Positions 1-7,984 of a DNA stretch of 64,000 nt are shown here, one piece after another; the first letter of the stretch is position 1; each line of letters starts with the position of its first letter. The position numbers were made by a program, and so were the translations under genes. The stretch lies in NCBI RefSeq assembly GCF_014489075.1, contig NZ_JACTGR010000004.1, positions 186,001 to 250,000 on the forward strand. Reading direction: 5' to 3'. The stretch is from Sphingomonas sp. JC676 (GTDB taxonomy: Bacteria; Pseudomonadota; Alphaproteobacteria; Sphingomonadales; Sphingomonadaceae). A model generated the notes under the pieces. The model was not told where the DNA came from. It did not search any database and worked only from the letters and a program-made list of their open reading frames with translations.

Positions 1-431
1 TCATGTCCGCCGCCGAGGATGCCTTCCTGGCTGTCGAGGAACATCGAGTTGGTGACGGTGAGGTCGCCCATCTCGATGCGGATGCCCGCGCCGTTGCCGT
101 CGTCGACGCGCATCCCGCGGAAGACGATACCGTCGACCACCGACCCGCGCCCGCGCAGCACGAACGCCGCCTTGCCCTCGCAGGTCTCCTTCTCGAACAC
201 CGCGGTGCCGGGCTGGACCGCCTTGTAGGTGATCTTGCCCCCGGTCTGGACCGTGCAGTCGTGATAGACGCCCGGGGCGATCAGGATCGTCGCGGTGCCG
301 TCGCGGATCGCGGTCACCGCGTCGTCGAGATGGGCATAGGTCTGACCGGTCTCGGCGACGGTGAAGGGAGCGCGCTGCTGTGCGGCAGCGGGCGTGGCGG
401 CGAGGGCGATCAATAGGATGGGCAGGCGCAT
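1..431 (-). CDS. Secreted right-handed beta-helix (pectate-lyase-like) protein, C-terminus cut off
   Basis: The reading frame starts at an ATG at 431-429 and runs off the left edge of the window, leaving about 143 residues. The first 20 or so residues (MRLPILLIALAATPAAA) form a clear signal peptide, so the protein is exported. The rest has short repeating turns such as a GVYHDCTV-type strand and a VVDGIVFRG-type strand, typical of parallel beta-helix proteins. That fold is shared by pectate lyases, carbohydrate-active enzymes and surface proteins, so the substrate cannot be named. No catalytic residue can be assigned because the C-terminal part is missing. Confidence 0.6.
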   Translation of the reverse strand, partial: MRLPILLIALAATPAAAQQRAPFTVAETGQTYAHLDDAVTAIRDGTATILIAPGVYHDCTVQTGGKITYKAVQPGTAVFEKETCEGKAAFVLRGRGSVVDGIVFRGMRVDDGNGAGIRIEMGDLTVTNSMFLDSQEGILGGGH

Positions 432-460
432 TGCTTGGATATGCACGATCGGCGTTAAAA

Positions 461-597
461 ATCCTCCCCGAGCTTGTCTCGGGGAGACCGCTCGCAAAGC
501 GAGTGGTGGAGGGGCGGCGGTGGAGCACCGCCGTCTGCGACGGGCTTCTCCACCATTCTTCGGATGGTCCCCCTCCCCCAGCAAGCTGGGGAAGGAT
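461..597. repeat. Multi-hairpin intergenic repeat (type C)
   Basis: The gap between the beta-helix gene and mmsB holds a chain of small inverted repeats. They are CTCCCCGAG/CTCGGGGAG around CTTGT, GCTCGC/GCGAGT, GGCGGTG/CACCGCC, ACCAT/ATGGT and CCCCAGC/GCTGGGG. No open frame is present. It resembles the imperfect-palindrome intergenic repeats common in sphingomonads. It may also end transcription of mmsB, although no clear T-run follows any of the stems. Confidence 0.5.
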
Positions 598-600
598 TGA

Positions 601-1476
601 TCAGCGCAGCGTCTTGATGATCCCCGAGAAATCGAGCCCGGCGCCCTCGCCATCGACGAACGCTTGATAGAGCTCGGCCGCGCGCTTGCCCATCGGCGTG
701 TCGGCGCCGACGCTCTCCGCCGCTTCCATCGCCAGCTTGAGGTCCTTGAGCATCAGCGGCGCGGCGAACCCGCCCTGATAGTCGCGATCCGCCGGCGTCT
801 CGGGGCCCACGCCGGGGACCGGGCAATAGCTCGTCATCGACCAACTCTGGCCCGAACTGACCGAGGAGATGTCGTAGAATTTCTGAAGATCGAGCCCGAG
901 CTTCTCGGCGAGCACGAAGGCCTCGCAGGTCGCGATCATCTCGGCGCCGAGCAGCATGTTGTTGCAGATCTTCGCGGCCTGGCCCGCGCCGCCCGCGCCG
1001 GCATGGATCACGGTCTTGCCCATGTCGGACAGAAAAGGCTCGGCGCGTTCGAACGCTGCGACGCTGCCGCCGACCATGAAGGTGAGCGTGCCTGCATTGG
1101 CCGCAGCGATCCCGCCTGAGACCGGCGCGTCGACCGCCATCAGCCCCCGCGCGGCGGCCGCCTCGGCGACACGTCGCGCGGTATCGACGTCGATCGTCGA
1201 GCAGTCGATCAGGATCGCACCCGGCTCGGCATGGTCGAACACGCTGTCGGTATAGACCGCCTCGACGTGGCGGCCGGCGGGCAGCATTGTCACGATCGCC
1301 TCGGCGCCAGCGATCGCCTCTTCGGCGGTGGCGGCGGGCAGGCAGCCGGCCTTCTTCGCCTTGTCGAGCGCTTCGGCCGACAGATCGAAGGCGCGGACGT
1401 CATGACCATTCTTGGCCAGGTTCGCGGCCATGCCGCCGCCCATATTGCCGAGCCCGATAAATGCTACGCGTGCCAC
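601..1476 (-). CDS. mmsB: 3-hydroxyisobutyrate dehydrogenase
   Basis: The 291-residue protein has an N-terminal Rossmann NAD-binding motif GLGNMG (residues 8-13), the family signature DAPVSGG (116-122) and a catalytic lysine at K169 with N173 close by. These identify the beta-hydroxyacid dehydrogenase family. The enzyme oxidises 3-hydroxyisobutyrate to methylmalonate semialdehyde in valine degradation. It is the last gene of a minus-strand set with acyl-CoA dehydrogenase, 3-hydroxyisobutyryl-CoA hydrolase and enoyl-CoA hydratase, which supports this substrate over other hydroxyacids. A repeat of about 80 bp (1500-1582) separates it from the gene before it. Its product is the substrate of MmsA, encoded at 7985-9484. 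Confidence 0.93.
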   Translation of the reverse strand: MARVAFIGLGNMGGGMAANLAKNGHDVRAFDLSAEALDKAKKAGCLPAATAEEAIAGAEAIVTMLPAGRHVEAVYTDSVFDHAEPGAILIDCSTIDVDTARRVAEAAAARGLMAVDAPVSGGIAAANAGTLTFMVGGSVAAFERAEPFLSDMGKTVIHAGAGGAGQAAKICNNMLLGAEMIATCEAFVLAEKLGLDLQKFYDISSVSSGQSWSMTSYCPVPGVGPETPADRDYQGGFAAPLMLKDLKLAMEAAESVGADTPMGKRAAELYQAFVDGEGAGLDFSGIIKTLR

Positions 1477-1499
1477 TGTGCTGTCCTCTTCCTAAATAC

Positions 1500-1582
1500 G
1501 TCATCCCAGCGAAGGCCGGGATCCAGAGTCCGAAGCGACACGGCCGAGAAACCCTGGGCCCCGGCTTTCGCCGGGGTGACGA
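1500..1582. repeat. Dispersed inverted repeat, type A, copy 1
   Basis: Two half-units face each other: a left arm beginning GTCATCCCAGC and a right arm ending GCCGGGGTGACGA, each with its own small palindrome. Related copies lie at 33491-33600, 49101-49130 and 59313-59421. This copy separates enoyl-CoA hydratase from mmsB within one operon. Confidence 0.7.
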
Positions 1583-1584
1583 GA

Positions 1585-2358
1585 CTATTTGCCCGTCCAG
1601 TTTCCCGGGCGTTTCTCGACAAAGGCGGCCATGCCTTCCTTCTGGTCCTCGGTGCCAAACAGGCCGTGGAACAGCCGCCGCTCGAAGGTCACGCCCTGCC
1701 CGAGCATGGTCTCGAAGGCGGCGTTGACCATCTCCTTGTTGGCCAGCACCGCGAGCGGCGCCATGCCGGCGATCTGGGTCGCCGTCTTGATCGCTTCCTC
1801 GACCAGATCGGTGGCGGGAACGATGCGGCTGACCAGGCCGGCGCGCTCGGCTTCCTCGGCGTCCATCATCCGGCCGGTCAGGCACATCTCCATCGCCTTG
1901 GCCTTGCCCACCGCGCGGGTAAGCCGCTGCGAACCGCCCATGCCCGGCGAGACGCCGAGCTTGATCTCGGGTTGGCCGAACTTGGCGCTGTCCGCCGCCA
2001 GGATGAAGTCGCACATCATCGCCAGCTCGCAGCCGCCGCCCAGCGCATAGCCGGAGACCGCGGCGATGATCGGCTTGCGCGTCCCAGTGAACCGCTCCCA
2101 CCCGGCGAAGAAGTTGCTGGCATACATGCTGGCAAAGCCCTGCGCCTGCATCTCCTTGATGTCGGCACCGGCGGCGAACGCCTTCTCGCTGCCGGTCAGC
2201 ACCGCGCAGCCCTGGCTCGGATCGGCGTCGAACGCGGCCATCGCGTCGAGCAGTTCGCCCAGCACCTGGCTGTTGAGCGCGTTGAGCGCCTGGGGCCGGT
2301 TCAGCGTTACCAGCGTGACGGCACCGCGCTGTTCGACGAGAATGGTTTCGTAGGTCAT
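1585..2358 (-). CDS. Enoyl-CoA hydratase (valine pathway)
   Basis: This is a 257-residue crotonase-family protein. The oxyanion-hole segments GADIKEM (64-70) and GYALGGGCE (103-111) are present. Two glutamates, E111 and E131 (in FGQPE), match the catalytic pair of true hydratases. It would hydrate methacrylyl-CoA or related short enoyl-CoAs. I chose the ATG at 2358 because a GGGAG motif sits just upstream and the start overlaps the upstream gene's stop codon as ATGA. An ATG four codons further upstream (2370) is possible. Coupling to the HIBYL-CoA hydrolase gene supports a role in valine breakdown; other short-chain substrates remain possible. Confidence 0.9.
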   Translation of the reverse strand: MTYETILVEQRGAVTLVTLNRPQALNALNSQVLGELLDAMAAFDADPSQGCAVLTGSEKAFAAGADIKEMQAQGFASMYASNFFAGWERFTGTRKPIIAAVSGYALGGGCELAMMCDFILAADSAKFGQPEIKLGVSPGMGGSQRLTRAVGKAKAMEMCLTGRMMDAEEAERAGLVSRIVPATDLVEEAIKTATQIAGMAPLAVLANKEMVNAAFETMLGQGVTFERRLFHGLFGTEDQKEGMAAFVEKRPGNWTGK

Positions 2359-3398
2359 GCTGGCTCCCATTGCTGGCCATCCGGCAGCGGTGCGAAAATC
2401 TGGTCGATCACGTGGTCCGTAACGCTTTCGGGTGCCGCGGGCGACCAGCGTGGCGCATTGTCCTTGTCGACGATCACCGCTCGGACGCCCTCGGCGAAAT
2501 CAGGGCGCTGGACGACGCGGCTGGCAACGGCGAACTCCTGGCGCATCTCGTCCTCGAAGCTTGGCATGCGCCGGCCCTGGCGGACGAGATGGAGCGATAC
2601 CTTCATCGCCTGGGGCGATTTGGTGCGGAGCGTTGCGCGTTGCTCGTTCGCCCAGTCGCCGCCATCGGCTTCGAGCGCGGCAAGGATTTCCTCCAGCGTG
2701 TCGCCTGCGAAAAGGCGATCGATATCGTCGCGATGCGCGGCGATCTTCGCGCCCGGCGTAGGGGCGGAAAGCGAGACGAGGATCGATTCGATCGTCTGGG
2801 GCTGGGCGGCAATCCGCGCCTTGGCTTCGTCGAGTTTCTCTGTCGACAGGAAATGCGTGGCGAGGCCGAGCGCCAGGCATTCGCCGCCATCGAGCCGCGC
2901 GCCGGTGAGCGCGATAAATTCGCCGAGATGGCCGGGCAGGCGTGAAAGGTACCAGCCGCCGCCGACGTCCGGGAACAGGCCGATCCCCGTCTCGGGCATG
3001 GCGAAGCGGGTATTCTCGGTCGCGACGCGGCATTTCGCCGGCATCGAGATGCCGACCCCGCCGCCCATCGTGATGCCGTCCATGAACGCGACCACCGGCT
3101 TGGCACACGTGAACAGCCGGTGGTTCATCTGGTACTCGACGCGGAAGAATTCCCGAGCGGCCTTGCCGTCGGTGGCGCCGCTTTCCGCGATCATGCGGAT
3201 ATCGCCGCCGGCGCAGAAGCCGCGACCCTCGGCGTGGTCGATCAGCACCGCTTCGACTGCAGGATCGGCGCGCCATTTGCCGAGCGCGTCGAGCATCGCC
3301 GCGCACATGGCGGTGTTGAGCGCGTGGAGGGCCTTGGGGCGGTTGAGCCGGATGCGGCCCACGCGACCTTCCGCAAAAGTCAGCACGTCGTCCGTCAT
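2355..3398 (-). CDS. 3-hydroxyisobutyryl-CoA hydrolase
   Basis: This 347-residue crotonase-fold protein is longer than a hydratase, as expected for the HIBCH branch. It carries CAGGDIRM (62-69), GITMGGGVG (108-116) and the diagnostic [13 protein letters not shown] block (135-147). E136 and D144 are spaced eight apart like the catalytic pair of human HIBCH. It cleaves 3-hydroxyisobutyryl-CoA to free 3-hydroxyisobutyrate, the substrate of MmsB. Its stop overlaps the enoyl-CoA hydratase start by four bases. A type B repeat separates it from the acyl-CoA dehydrogenase upstream. Confidence 0.92.
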   Translation of the reverse strand: MTDDVLTFAEGRVGRIRLNRPKALHALNTAMCAAMLDALGKWRADPAVEAVLIDHAEGRGFCAGGDIRMIAESGATDGKAAREFFRVEYQMNHRLFTCAKPVVAFMDGITMGGGVGISMPAKCRVATENTRFAMPETGIGLFPDVGGGWYLSRLPGHLGEFIALTGARLDGGECLALGLATHFLSTEKLDEAKARIAAQPQTIESILVSLSAPTPGAKIAAHRDDIDRLFAGDTLEEILAALEADGGDWANEQRATLRTKSPQAMKVSLHLVRQGRRMPSFEDEMRQEFAVASRVVQRPDFAEGVRAVIVDKDNAPRWSPAAPESVTDHVIDQIFAPLPDGQQWEPA

Positions 3399-3403
3399 GC
3401 GCC

Positions 3404-3476
3404 GTGCTCCTGCGAAAGCAGGAGCCCAGGGTCGCGGGCGCGTCGCTTGTGGCTCTGGGCTCCTGCTTTCGCAGGA
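3404..3476. repeat. Dispersed inverted repeat, type B, copy 1
   Basis: Two hairpins with the stem CTCCTGC/GCAGGAG face each other; the left one closes on a GAAA loop. They are separated by about 30 bases and flanked by CCCAGGG/CTCTGGG. A near-identical arrangement is at 55431-55507. It lies inside the valine operon and contains no reading frame. Confidence 0.7.
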
Positions 3477-3495
3477 ACGCTTAAACGGTTCAGGG

Positions 3496-4638
3496 TCACT
3501 GGCGGGTCAGCTCCCGGCCGACAATCATGCGCATCACCTGGTTGGTGCCCTCTAGGATCGAATGGACGCGCAGGTCCCGCCAGAAGCGCTCGATTGGATA
3601 ATCCTGCAGATAGCCATAGCCACCATGGAGCTGGAGCGCCTGATCGACCACTTTCGATCCCGTGTCCGTGGCGAAGCGCTTTGCCATTGCGGCGAAGCGC
3701 GTCTTGTCGGGCGCGTTGGCGGTCACCTTGGCCGCGGCGAGATAGAGCAAAGCGCGCGCGGCCTGGAGTTCGGTATCCATGTCGGCCAGCGTGAACTGAG
3801 TGTTCTGGAAATCGGCGATCGCGGTGCCGAACTGTTTGCGGTCCTTGGTGTATTGGATCGCCTCGTCGAGGCAGCGCTGCGCGCCGCCCAGCGAGCAGGC
3901 GCCGATGTTGAGCCGCCCGCCGTCGAGACCCATCATCGCGATGCGGAAGCCCTCGCCCTCGGCGCCCACCAGATTCTCCACCGGCACGCGTACGTCCTCG
4001 AGGATCACTGCCGCGGTCGGCTGCGAATGCCAGCCGAGCTTCTTCTCCTGTGCGCCGAAGCTGACCCCGGGCATGTCCTTCTCGATCACCAGGCACGAAA
4101 TGCCCTTGGGGCCTTCCTCGCCGGTGCGGACCATCACGACATAGACTTCGTTCTCGCCACCGCCCGAGATAAACTGCTTGGAGCCGGTGACAACATAATG
4201 GTCGCCGTCCCTGATCGCGCGCGTCTTGAGCGCGGCGGCGTCCGAGCCGGAGCTAGGCTCGGTGAGGCAATAGCTGGCGATCCGGTCCATCGTGATCAGC
4301 GACGGCAGATACTTGTCCTTCACTGCTTTGCTGCCGAACCGGTCGATCATCCAGCTCGCCATGTTGTGGATCGAGATGAACGCGCTGGTCGACGGGCAGC
4401 CATAGGCCATCGCCTCCATGATCAGCGCCGATTCGAGCCGCCCCAGGCCGATGCCACCACTCTCTTCCGAGACGTAGATCGAGGCGAAGCCCAGCTCCGC
4501 CGCGGCGCGGATCGTGTCGCGCGGGAAGATGTGCTTCTCGTCCCACTCGCCGGCATGAGGCGTGATCGCATCCGCGGTGAATTTGCGCGCCATCTCCTGG
4601 ATGGCGAGCTGGTCGTCGGTGAGTTCGAACTGGGTCAT
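3496..4638 (-). CDS. Acyl-CoA dehydrogenase, probably isobutyryl-CoA dehydrogenase
   Basis: The 380-residue flavoprotein has the acyl-CoA dehydrogenase signature CLTEPSSGSDAAA (124-136), a flavin-contacting block around residues 336-355 and the putative catalytic base E363 in ILEGTNQ. Its length is normal for a soluble tetrameric enzyme. Position next to HIBYL-CoA hydrolase and enoyl-CoA hydratase suggests that it oxidises isobutyryl-CoA to methacrylyl-CoA, the first committed step after transamination and decarboxylation of valine. Family membership is certain; substrate choice is from context. The ATG at 4638 overlaps the stop of the deacetylase gene upstream (ATGA), so the two are probably translationally coupled. 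Confidence 0.9.
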   Translation of the reverse strand: MTQFELTDDQLAIQEMARKFTADAITPHAGEWDEKHIFPRDTIRAAAELGFASIYVSEESGGIGLGRLESALIMEAMAYGCPSTSAFISIHNMASWMIDRFGSKAVKDKYLPSLITMDRIASYCLTEPSSGSDAAALKTRAIRDGDHYVVTGSKQFISGGGENEVYVVMVRTGEEGPKGISCLVIEKDMPGVSFGAQEKKLGWHSQPTAAVILEDVRVPVENLVGAEGEGFRIAMMGLDGGRLNIGACSLGGAQRCLDEAIQYTKDRKQFGTAIADFQNTQFTLADMDTELQAARALLYLAAAKVTANAPDKTRFAAMAKRFATDTGSKVVDQALQLHGGYGYLQDYPIERFWRDLRVHSILEGTNQVMRMIVGRELTRQ

Positions 4639-5582
4639 CGATTCTTCTCGTGGAGGACGCGCTGGGCGAAGAGCGCGTTGGTGTAAGTCAGGTTGCCGCG
4701 CGGATCGGAAAAGGGCGGGTCGGCGTGCTTTTCCTGGGCGAGCAGCTCGGTGAGCGTGCCGTCGGCCGAAGGCGTGTCGGGTTGGGCGGTGTGGATCGGA
4801 TCGGCAAAGGCTTCGTCGGCGGTGACGATCTCCCAGCCGTCCTTGCGCAGCGCCTCGACCAGATCGGGCAGGAACAGAGAGGCGAGATCGGTCTCGTGCA
4901 TCAGCATGACATGGATCGGCGAGCGGCCGATCGCCTTGACCATCAGCGCGTCGGCGAAATCGGCGGCCTCCAGATGCGTCATGATGTAGAATTTGCGCAG
5001 CGCGTCCATGTCGACCGCCTTGCCGGCCTTTACCGCCGCGATCGCGAGGTCCTCCGTGTTCCAGTCGGAGCCCGAAGCGGTGACATAGCCGTCCTGCAGC
5101 CCGCGCGCCTTGAGCGCGGCACGTACCGCGTCGCGCTTCACCTCGTCGGTGCCGCCTTCGTGCAGATAGGGATAGCGGAACCACGGGCGGTATCCGGGCC
5201 GGCCCTTGAGCCAGGTCTCCGCTTTGTCGATCTCGGCGACGAACGCATTCGCGTCGATCGTCTCAAGGCCTTTGTGTGCATAGCTGTGATCGCCGATCAC
5301 ATGCCCCGCGCGGACATAGGCATCGATGTGCGCAACCCCGTTCACGCCGTCGCCGCTGCCGATCTGGCCCGGATTGACGAAGAAGGCGGCCTGTTTGACC
5401 CCGGCCTTCTGCAGGCCCGCGATCAGCTTCTCGGTGCGCTCGTCGGGCGTGAGGAACGGACCGCGGCTACGCGGGACATCGTCGAAGGTCAGCGCGATTC
5501 GCTTCTGCGCTTGCGCCACGGGCACCGCGAGCAGCAGCAGCGCCGGCAGCAGCCGCGCCAGGATCCAGAATAGTCGGGACAA
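4635..5582 (-). CDS. Secreted polysaccharide deacetylase (NodB fold)
   Basis: A 315-residue exported protein. The start is taken as TTG at 5582 because a strong GAGGAG ribosome site lies seven bases upstream and a signal peptide (about residues 1-25, ending AQA) follows directly. The NodB homology domain starts with TFDD (32-35) and continues with the metal-binding GDHSYAHK segment and a WFRYPYL segment, as in chitin, peptidoglycan and xylan deacetylases. It acts in the periplasm or outside; the substrate is unknown. It heads the valine-degradation operon with a four-base overlap into the acyl-CoA dehydrogenase, an odd partner that may reflect shared control rather than shared chemistry. Confidence 0.85.
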   Translation of the reverse strand: MSRLFWILARLLPALLLLAVPVAQAQKRIALTFDDVPRSRGPFLTPDERTEKLIAGLQKAGVKQAAFFVNPGQIGSGDGVNGVAHIDAYVRAGHVIGDHSYAHKGLETIDANAFVAEIDKAETWLKGRPGYRPWFRYPYLHEGGTDEVKRDAVRAALKARGLQDGYVTASGSDWNTEDLAIAAVKAGKAVDMDALRKFYIMTHLEAADFADALMVKAIGRSPIHVMLMHETDLASLFLPDLVEALRKDGWEIVTADEAFADPIHTAQPDTPSADGTLTELLAQEKHADPPFSDPRGNLTYTNALFAQRVLHEKNR

Positions 5583-5652
5583 GTTTGTCTCCTCGGGGCC
5601 TCTCGATCGCGCCAATAGACGCTGGCGCGGCGGAGCGCCATAACCGCGCACG

Positions 5653-6705
5653 ATGACGTGGCTGCTGCTATTCGACACGGCGTTTCGCCTGCTCTCGGCG
5701 GGGCAGCTTCTGCTGATCGCGCTGGTGGTCGGGCGCAGCATGGCGCCGGCGAGAATCCGCAGCGCGACGGTGCTGCTGCTGGTCTGCGTCGCCGCCTATC
5801 TCGCCAATGTCGCGCCGACGCTGCACATGCAGCAATCGCGGCTGTGGCCGGTGATTCAGCTCGCCTCGCAATCGGCGCCTCTGGCGCTCTGGCTGTTCGC
5901 ACACCGCATCTTCGAGCGGCCGATCGACCGGCGGTTGGGCCTGGCCGCGGTGGCCGTCTCGCTGCTCTGCTGGGGCGCGTTCGTCTATTCCCAATATGTG
6001 AGCCATGCATGGCCGGCGATCGCCGACGGCGCGATGCACCTGACCTCGCTGTTGCTCGCCTGCCACGCGATCGTCATCGCCATTGCCGAGCGTGGCGACG
6101 ACCTGCTCGAGAAACGACGCATGTTCCGCACCGGATTCGTCGTGCTCGTCGGTTTCCAGACGCTGGGAATCGTCGTGGCGGAGACCTGGTACGGCGCGGA
6201 GCGCGGGTTCACTTGGCTGATGCTGCTGCAGTCGGGGACGACGCTGATCACGGTGATGGCGTTTGGCGCGGTGATGCTCTCCGCCAACGCCGAATTGCTG
6301 TTCGATGCCCAGGCCTCGCCCGCCGCGAGATCGGGACTGTCTCCGGGCGAGCATGTCCTCAAGCTCAAGCTCGATGCGGCGATGGCCGGCGGGCTGCACC
6401 GCAGTTCCGGCCTGACTATCGGCGTGCTGGCGGAGAAATTGGGCGTGCCGGAGCATCGCCTGCGCGCGCTGATCAACCAACGGATGGGCTATCGCAACTT
6501 CTCGGCCTTCCTCAACGCACACCGTATAGCCGACGCGCGCGCCTGGCTGGGCGATCCCGCCAAGGTCGCTCTGCCGGTGCTCACCATCGCGATGGATCTG
6601 GGCTATGGCAGCCTTGCGCCGTTCAACCGCGCCTTCCGTGACGCCACGGGACAGACCCCTAGCGAATATCGCCGCTCCGCGATCCTCGATCCCGAAAAAG
6701 GCTGA
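5653..6705 (+). CDS. Membrane-anchored AraC-family transcriptional regulator
   Basis: The 350-residue protein has two parts. About residues 1-215 contain six or seven hydrophobic stretches with short charged loops, so this half is in the inner membrane. Residues from about 250 to 345 form an AraC-type double helix-turn-helix, ending with the typical LGYGSLAPFNRAFRDATGQTPSEYRR pattern of the second helix-turn-helix (only partly quoted in standard profiles). It is transcribed away from the deacetylase/valine operon across a 70-base gap and is a candidate regulator of that operon. The membrane half may sense an envelope or lipid signal. Neither ligand nor target is shown by the sequence. Confidence 0.85.
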   Translation: MTWLLLFDTAFRLLSAGQLLLIALVVGRSMAPARIRSATVLLLVCVAAYLANVAPTLHMQQSRLWPVIQLASQSAPLALWLFAHRIFERPIDRRLGLAAVAVSLLCWGAFVYSQYVSHAWPAIADGAMHLTSLLLACHAIVIAIAERGDDLLEKRRMFRTGFVVLVGFQTLGIVVAETWYGAERGFTWLMLLQSGTTLITVMAFGAVMLSANAELLFDAQASPAARSGLSPGEHVLKLKLDAAMAGGLHRSSGLTIGVLAEKLGVPEHRLRALINQRMGYRNFSAFLNAHRIADARAWLGDPAKVALPVLTIAMDLGYGSLAPFNRAFRDATGQTPSEYRRSAILDPEKG

Positions 6706-6798
6706 TCGATTCCGGAATCGCTTGGAGTTTTGCAGGCGCGGCGAGACGGCGTGGGCGGTCTCGAAGAAGTTCCTCCCGCAACCGAGTGAGGATTCTAG

Positions 6799-7587
6799 AT
6801 GCTGGACTGGATCGAGATGCTGGCCGCGCATGGCGCGCATGCCTTCACGATGGAATTGTCGCGCTATCTGATCGCGGCCGGCGTGATGACGCTCGTGCTG
6901 TGGGCCGGCGCGCGCTGGACCGCGTCGCGCCGTATCCAGAATCGCAAGCCTGGCCTGCCCGATCGCCGGCGCGAGATGCTTAATTCGCTGATGTCCGTCG
7001 CGATCTTCGCGGTGTGGGGCATGGTGACGCTGGCGCTCAACAAGGCCGGTATCATCCATCTCGCCTTTGCCGCGCCGCCGCTCTGGTTGGCGGCGCTCGA
7101 GTTCATCGGCATCGTGCTGGTCCACGACGCTTATTTCTACTGGATGCATCGCGGGCTCCATAGCCGCGCGATGTTCCGCCGGGCGCATCTGACTCACCAT
7201 CTTTCGCGCACGCCGACGCCCTGGGCGGCGTACAGCTTCGCGCCGATCGAGGGGGTCTTCGAAGGCATGTTCCTGCCGCTCTTCCTGCTCTTCGTACCGA
7301 TGCACGGCATCGTCGTGCTCGCCTTCCTCATCCACCAGATCGCGCGCAACGTGATCGGCCATTCGGGGCACGAACTGGCCTGGCCAGGCTTCACCCGCAG
7401 CCCGTTCACCGGCTGGCTGACCACGACCACGCATCACGACCTGCATCACAGCCAGGGCAGCTATAATTTCGGCCTCTACTTCACCTGGTGGGACCGGTGG
7501 ATGGGCACCGAGCATCCGCGCTATCACGAGGCGTTCGAGACGGCGGCGGTGGCATGGCGGGGCGAACGTGGGCCCGCCAAGGCCTGA
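6799..7587 (+). CDS. Sterol desaturase / fatty acid hydroxylase superfamily protein
   Basis: A 262-residue integral membrane protein with the complete di-iron histidine pattern. It has HDAYFYWMH (109-117), HLTHH (130-134), the H188/H191 pair and THHDLHH (211-217), followed by WDRWMGT. These ligate the two irons of membrane hydroxylases and desaturases such as sterol C-5 desaturase and carotenoid or alkylglycerol oxygenases. The substrate cannot be assigned. It follows the AraC-type gene by 93 bases in the same direction and converges on ridA with only six bases between stops, so the region has no room for a long terminator. Confidence 0.85.
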   Translation: MLDWIEMLAAHGAHAFTMELSRYLIAAGVMTLVLWAGARWTASRRIQNRKPGLPDRRREMLNSLMSVAIFAVWGMVTLALNKAGIIHLAFAAPPLWLAALEFIGIVLVHDAYFYWMHRGLHSRAMFRRAHLTHHLSRTPTPWAAYSFAPIEGVFEGMFLPLFLLFVPMHGIVVLAFLIHQIARNVIGHSGHELAWPGFTRSPFTGWLTTTTHHDLHHSQGSYNFGLYFTWWDRWMGTEHPRYHEAFETAAVAWRGERGPAKA

Positions 7588-7593
7588 GCAACC

Positions 7594-7980
7594 TCAGGCA
7601 GCGGCCACCAGTTCGATCTCGATCAGCCAGTCCGGGTCCAGCGTCTGCGCCACCAGCGCGATCGTCGGGATGCGGCGCTCGCCCAACGCGGAACACCGCG
7701 CCCGAGCATTGGCATCGGCATAAGCGGCGTCGCGCATATAGCTGGTCAGCCGGACGATATTGTCGGTGGTCATGCCCGCGCTCGCCAGGATCGCGCGGAT
7801 ATTGTTCCAGACCAGCTCGAGCTGCTCGTCGATCGTCTTGCCCGGCACCCCGGCGGAATCGAGGCCCATGGTGCCGCTGACGAACAGCCAGCGCTCGGCG
7901 CCACGGACCTCCATCGCATGGATCCAGTCCGAATCGGTGGCGTAGACGCCCTCGGTCGGATTGCGCGGGATTAGCTCCAC
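7594..7980 (-). CDS. RidA/YjgF family enamine-imine deaminase
   Basis: A 128-residue protein of the RidA fold. The recognisable core includes RWLFVSGTMGLD, an EQLELVWNNIRAIL helix, and a C-terminal segment ending IEIELVAAA. RidA proteins hydrolyse reactive enamines and imines released by amino-acid enzymes. The most likely start is GTG at 7980, five bases after the mmsA stop, which makes it the downstream partner of mmsA. The usual catalytic arginine (R105 in the archetype) cannot be confirmed here: the expected spot reads SALGERRIPTIALV, so it may belong to a divergent subgroup. A function in clearing imines from amino-acid breakdown is inference. Confidence 0.8.
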   Translation of the reverse strand: MELIPRNPTEGVYATDSDWIHAMEVRGAERWLFVSGTMGLDSAGVPGKTIDEQLELVWNNIRAILASAGMTTDNIVRLTSYMRDAAYADANARARCSALGERRIPTIALVAQTLDPDWLIEIELVAAA

Positions 7981-7984
7981 CGGC

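Noticed and set aside
1231..3555. 774-codon plus-strand frame across mmsB, enoyl-CoA hydratase and HIBYL-CoA hydrolase
   Set aside because: It is antisense to three clear catabolic genes and includes the dispersed repeat translated as protein.
3496..5184. 562-codon minus frame suggesting a fusion upstream of acyl-CoA dehydrogenase
   Set aside because: The N-terminal 180 codons are an off-frame reading of the deacetylase; the true start is the ATG at 4638 overlapping the deacetylase stop.
5668..7527. 619-codon minus frame opposite the AraC and hydroxylase genes
   Set aside because: Shadow of two genes with complete family motifs on the other strand; product is low-complexity His/Arg/Gln.
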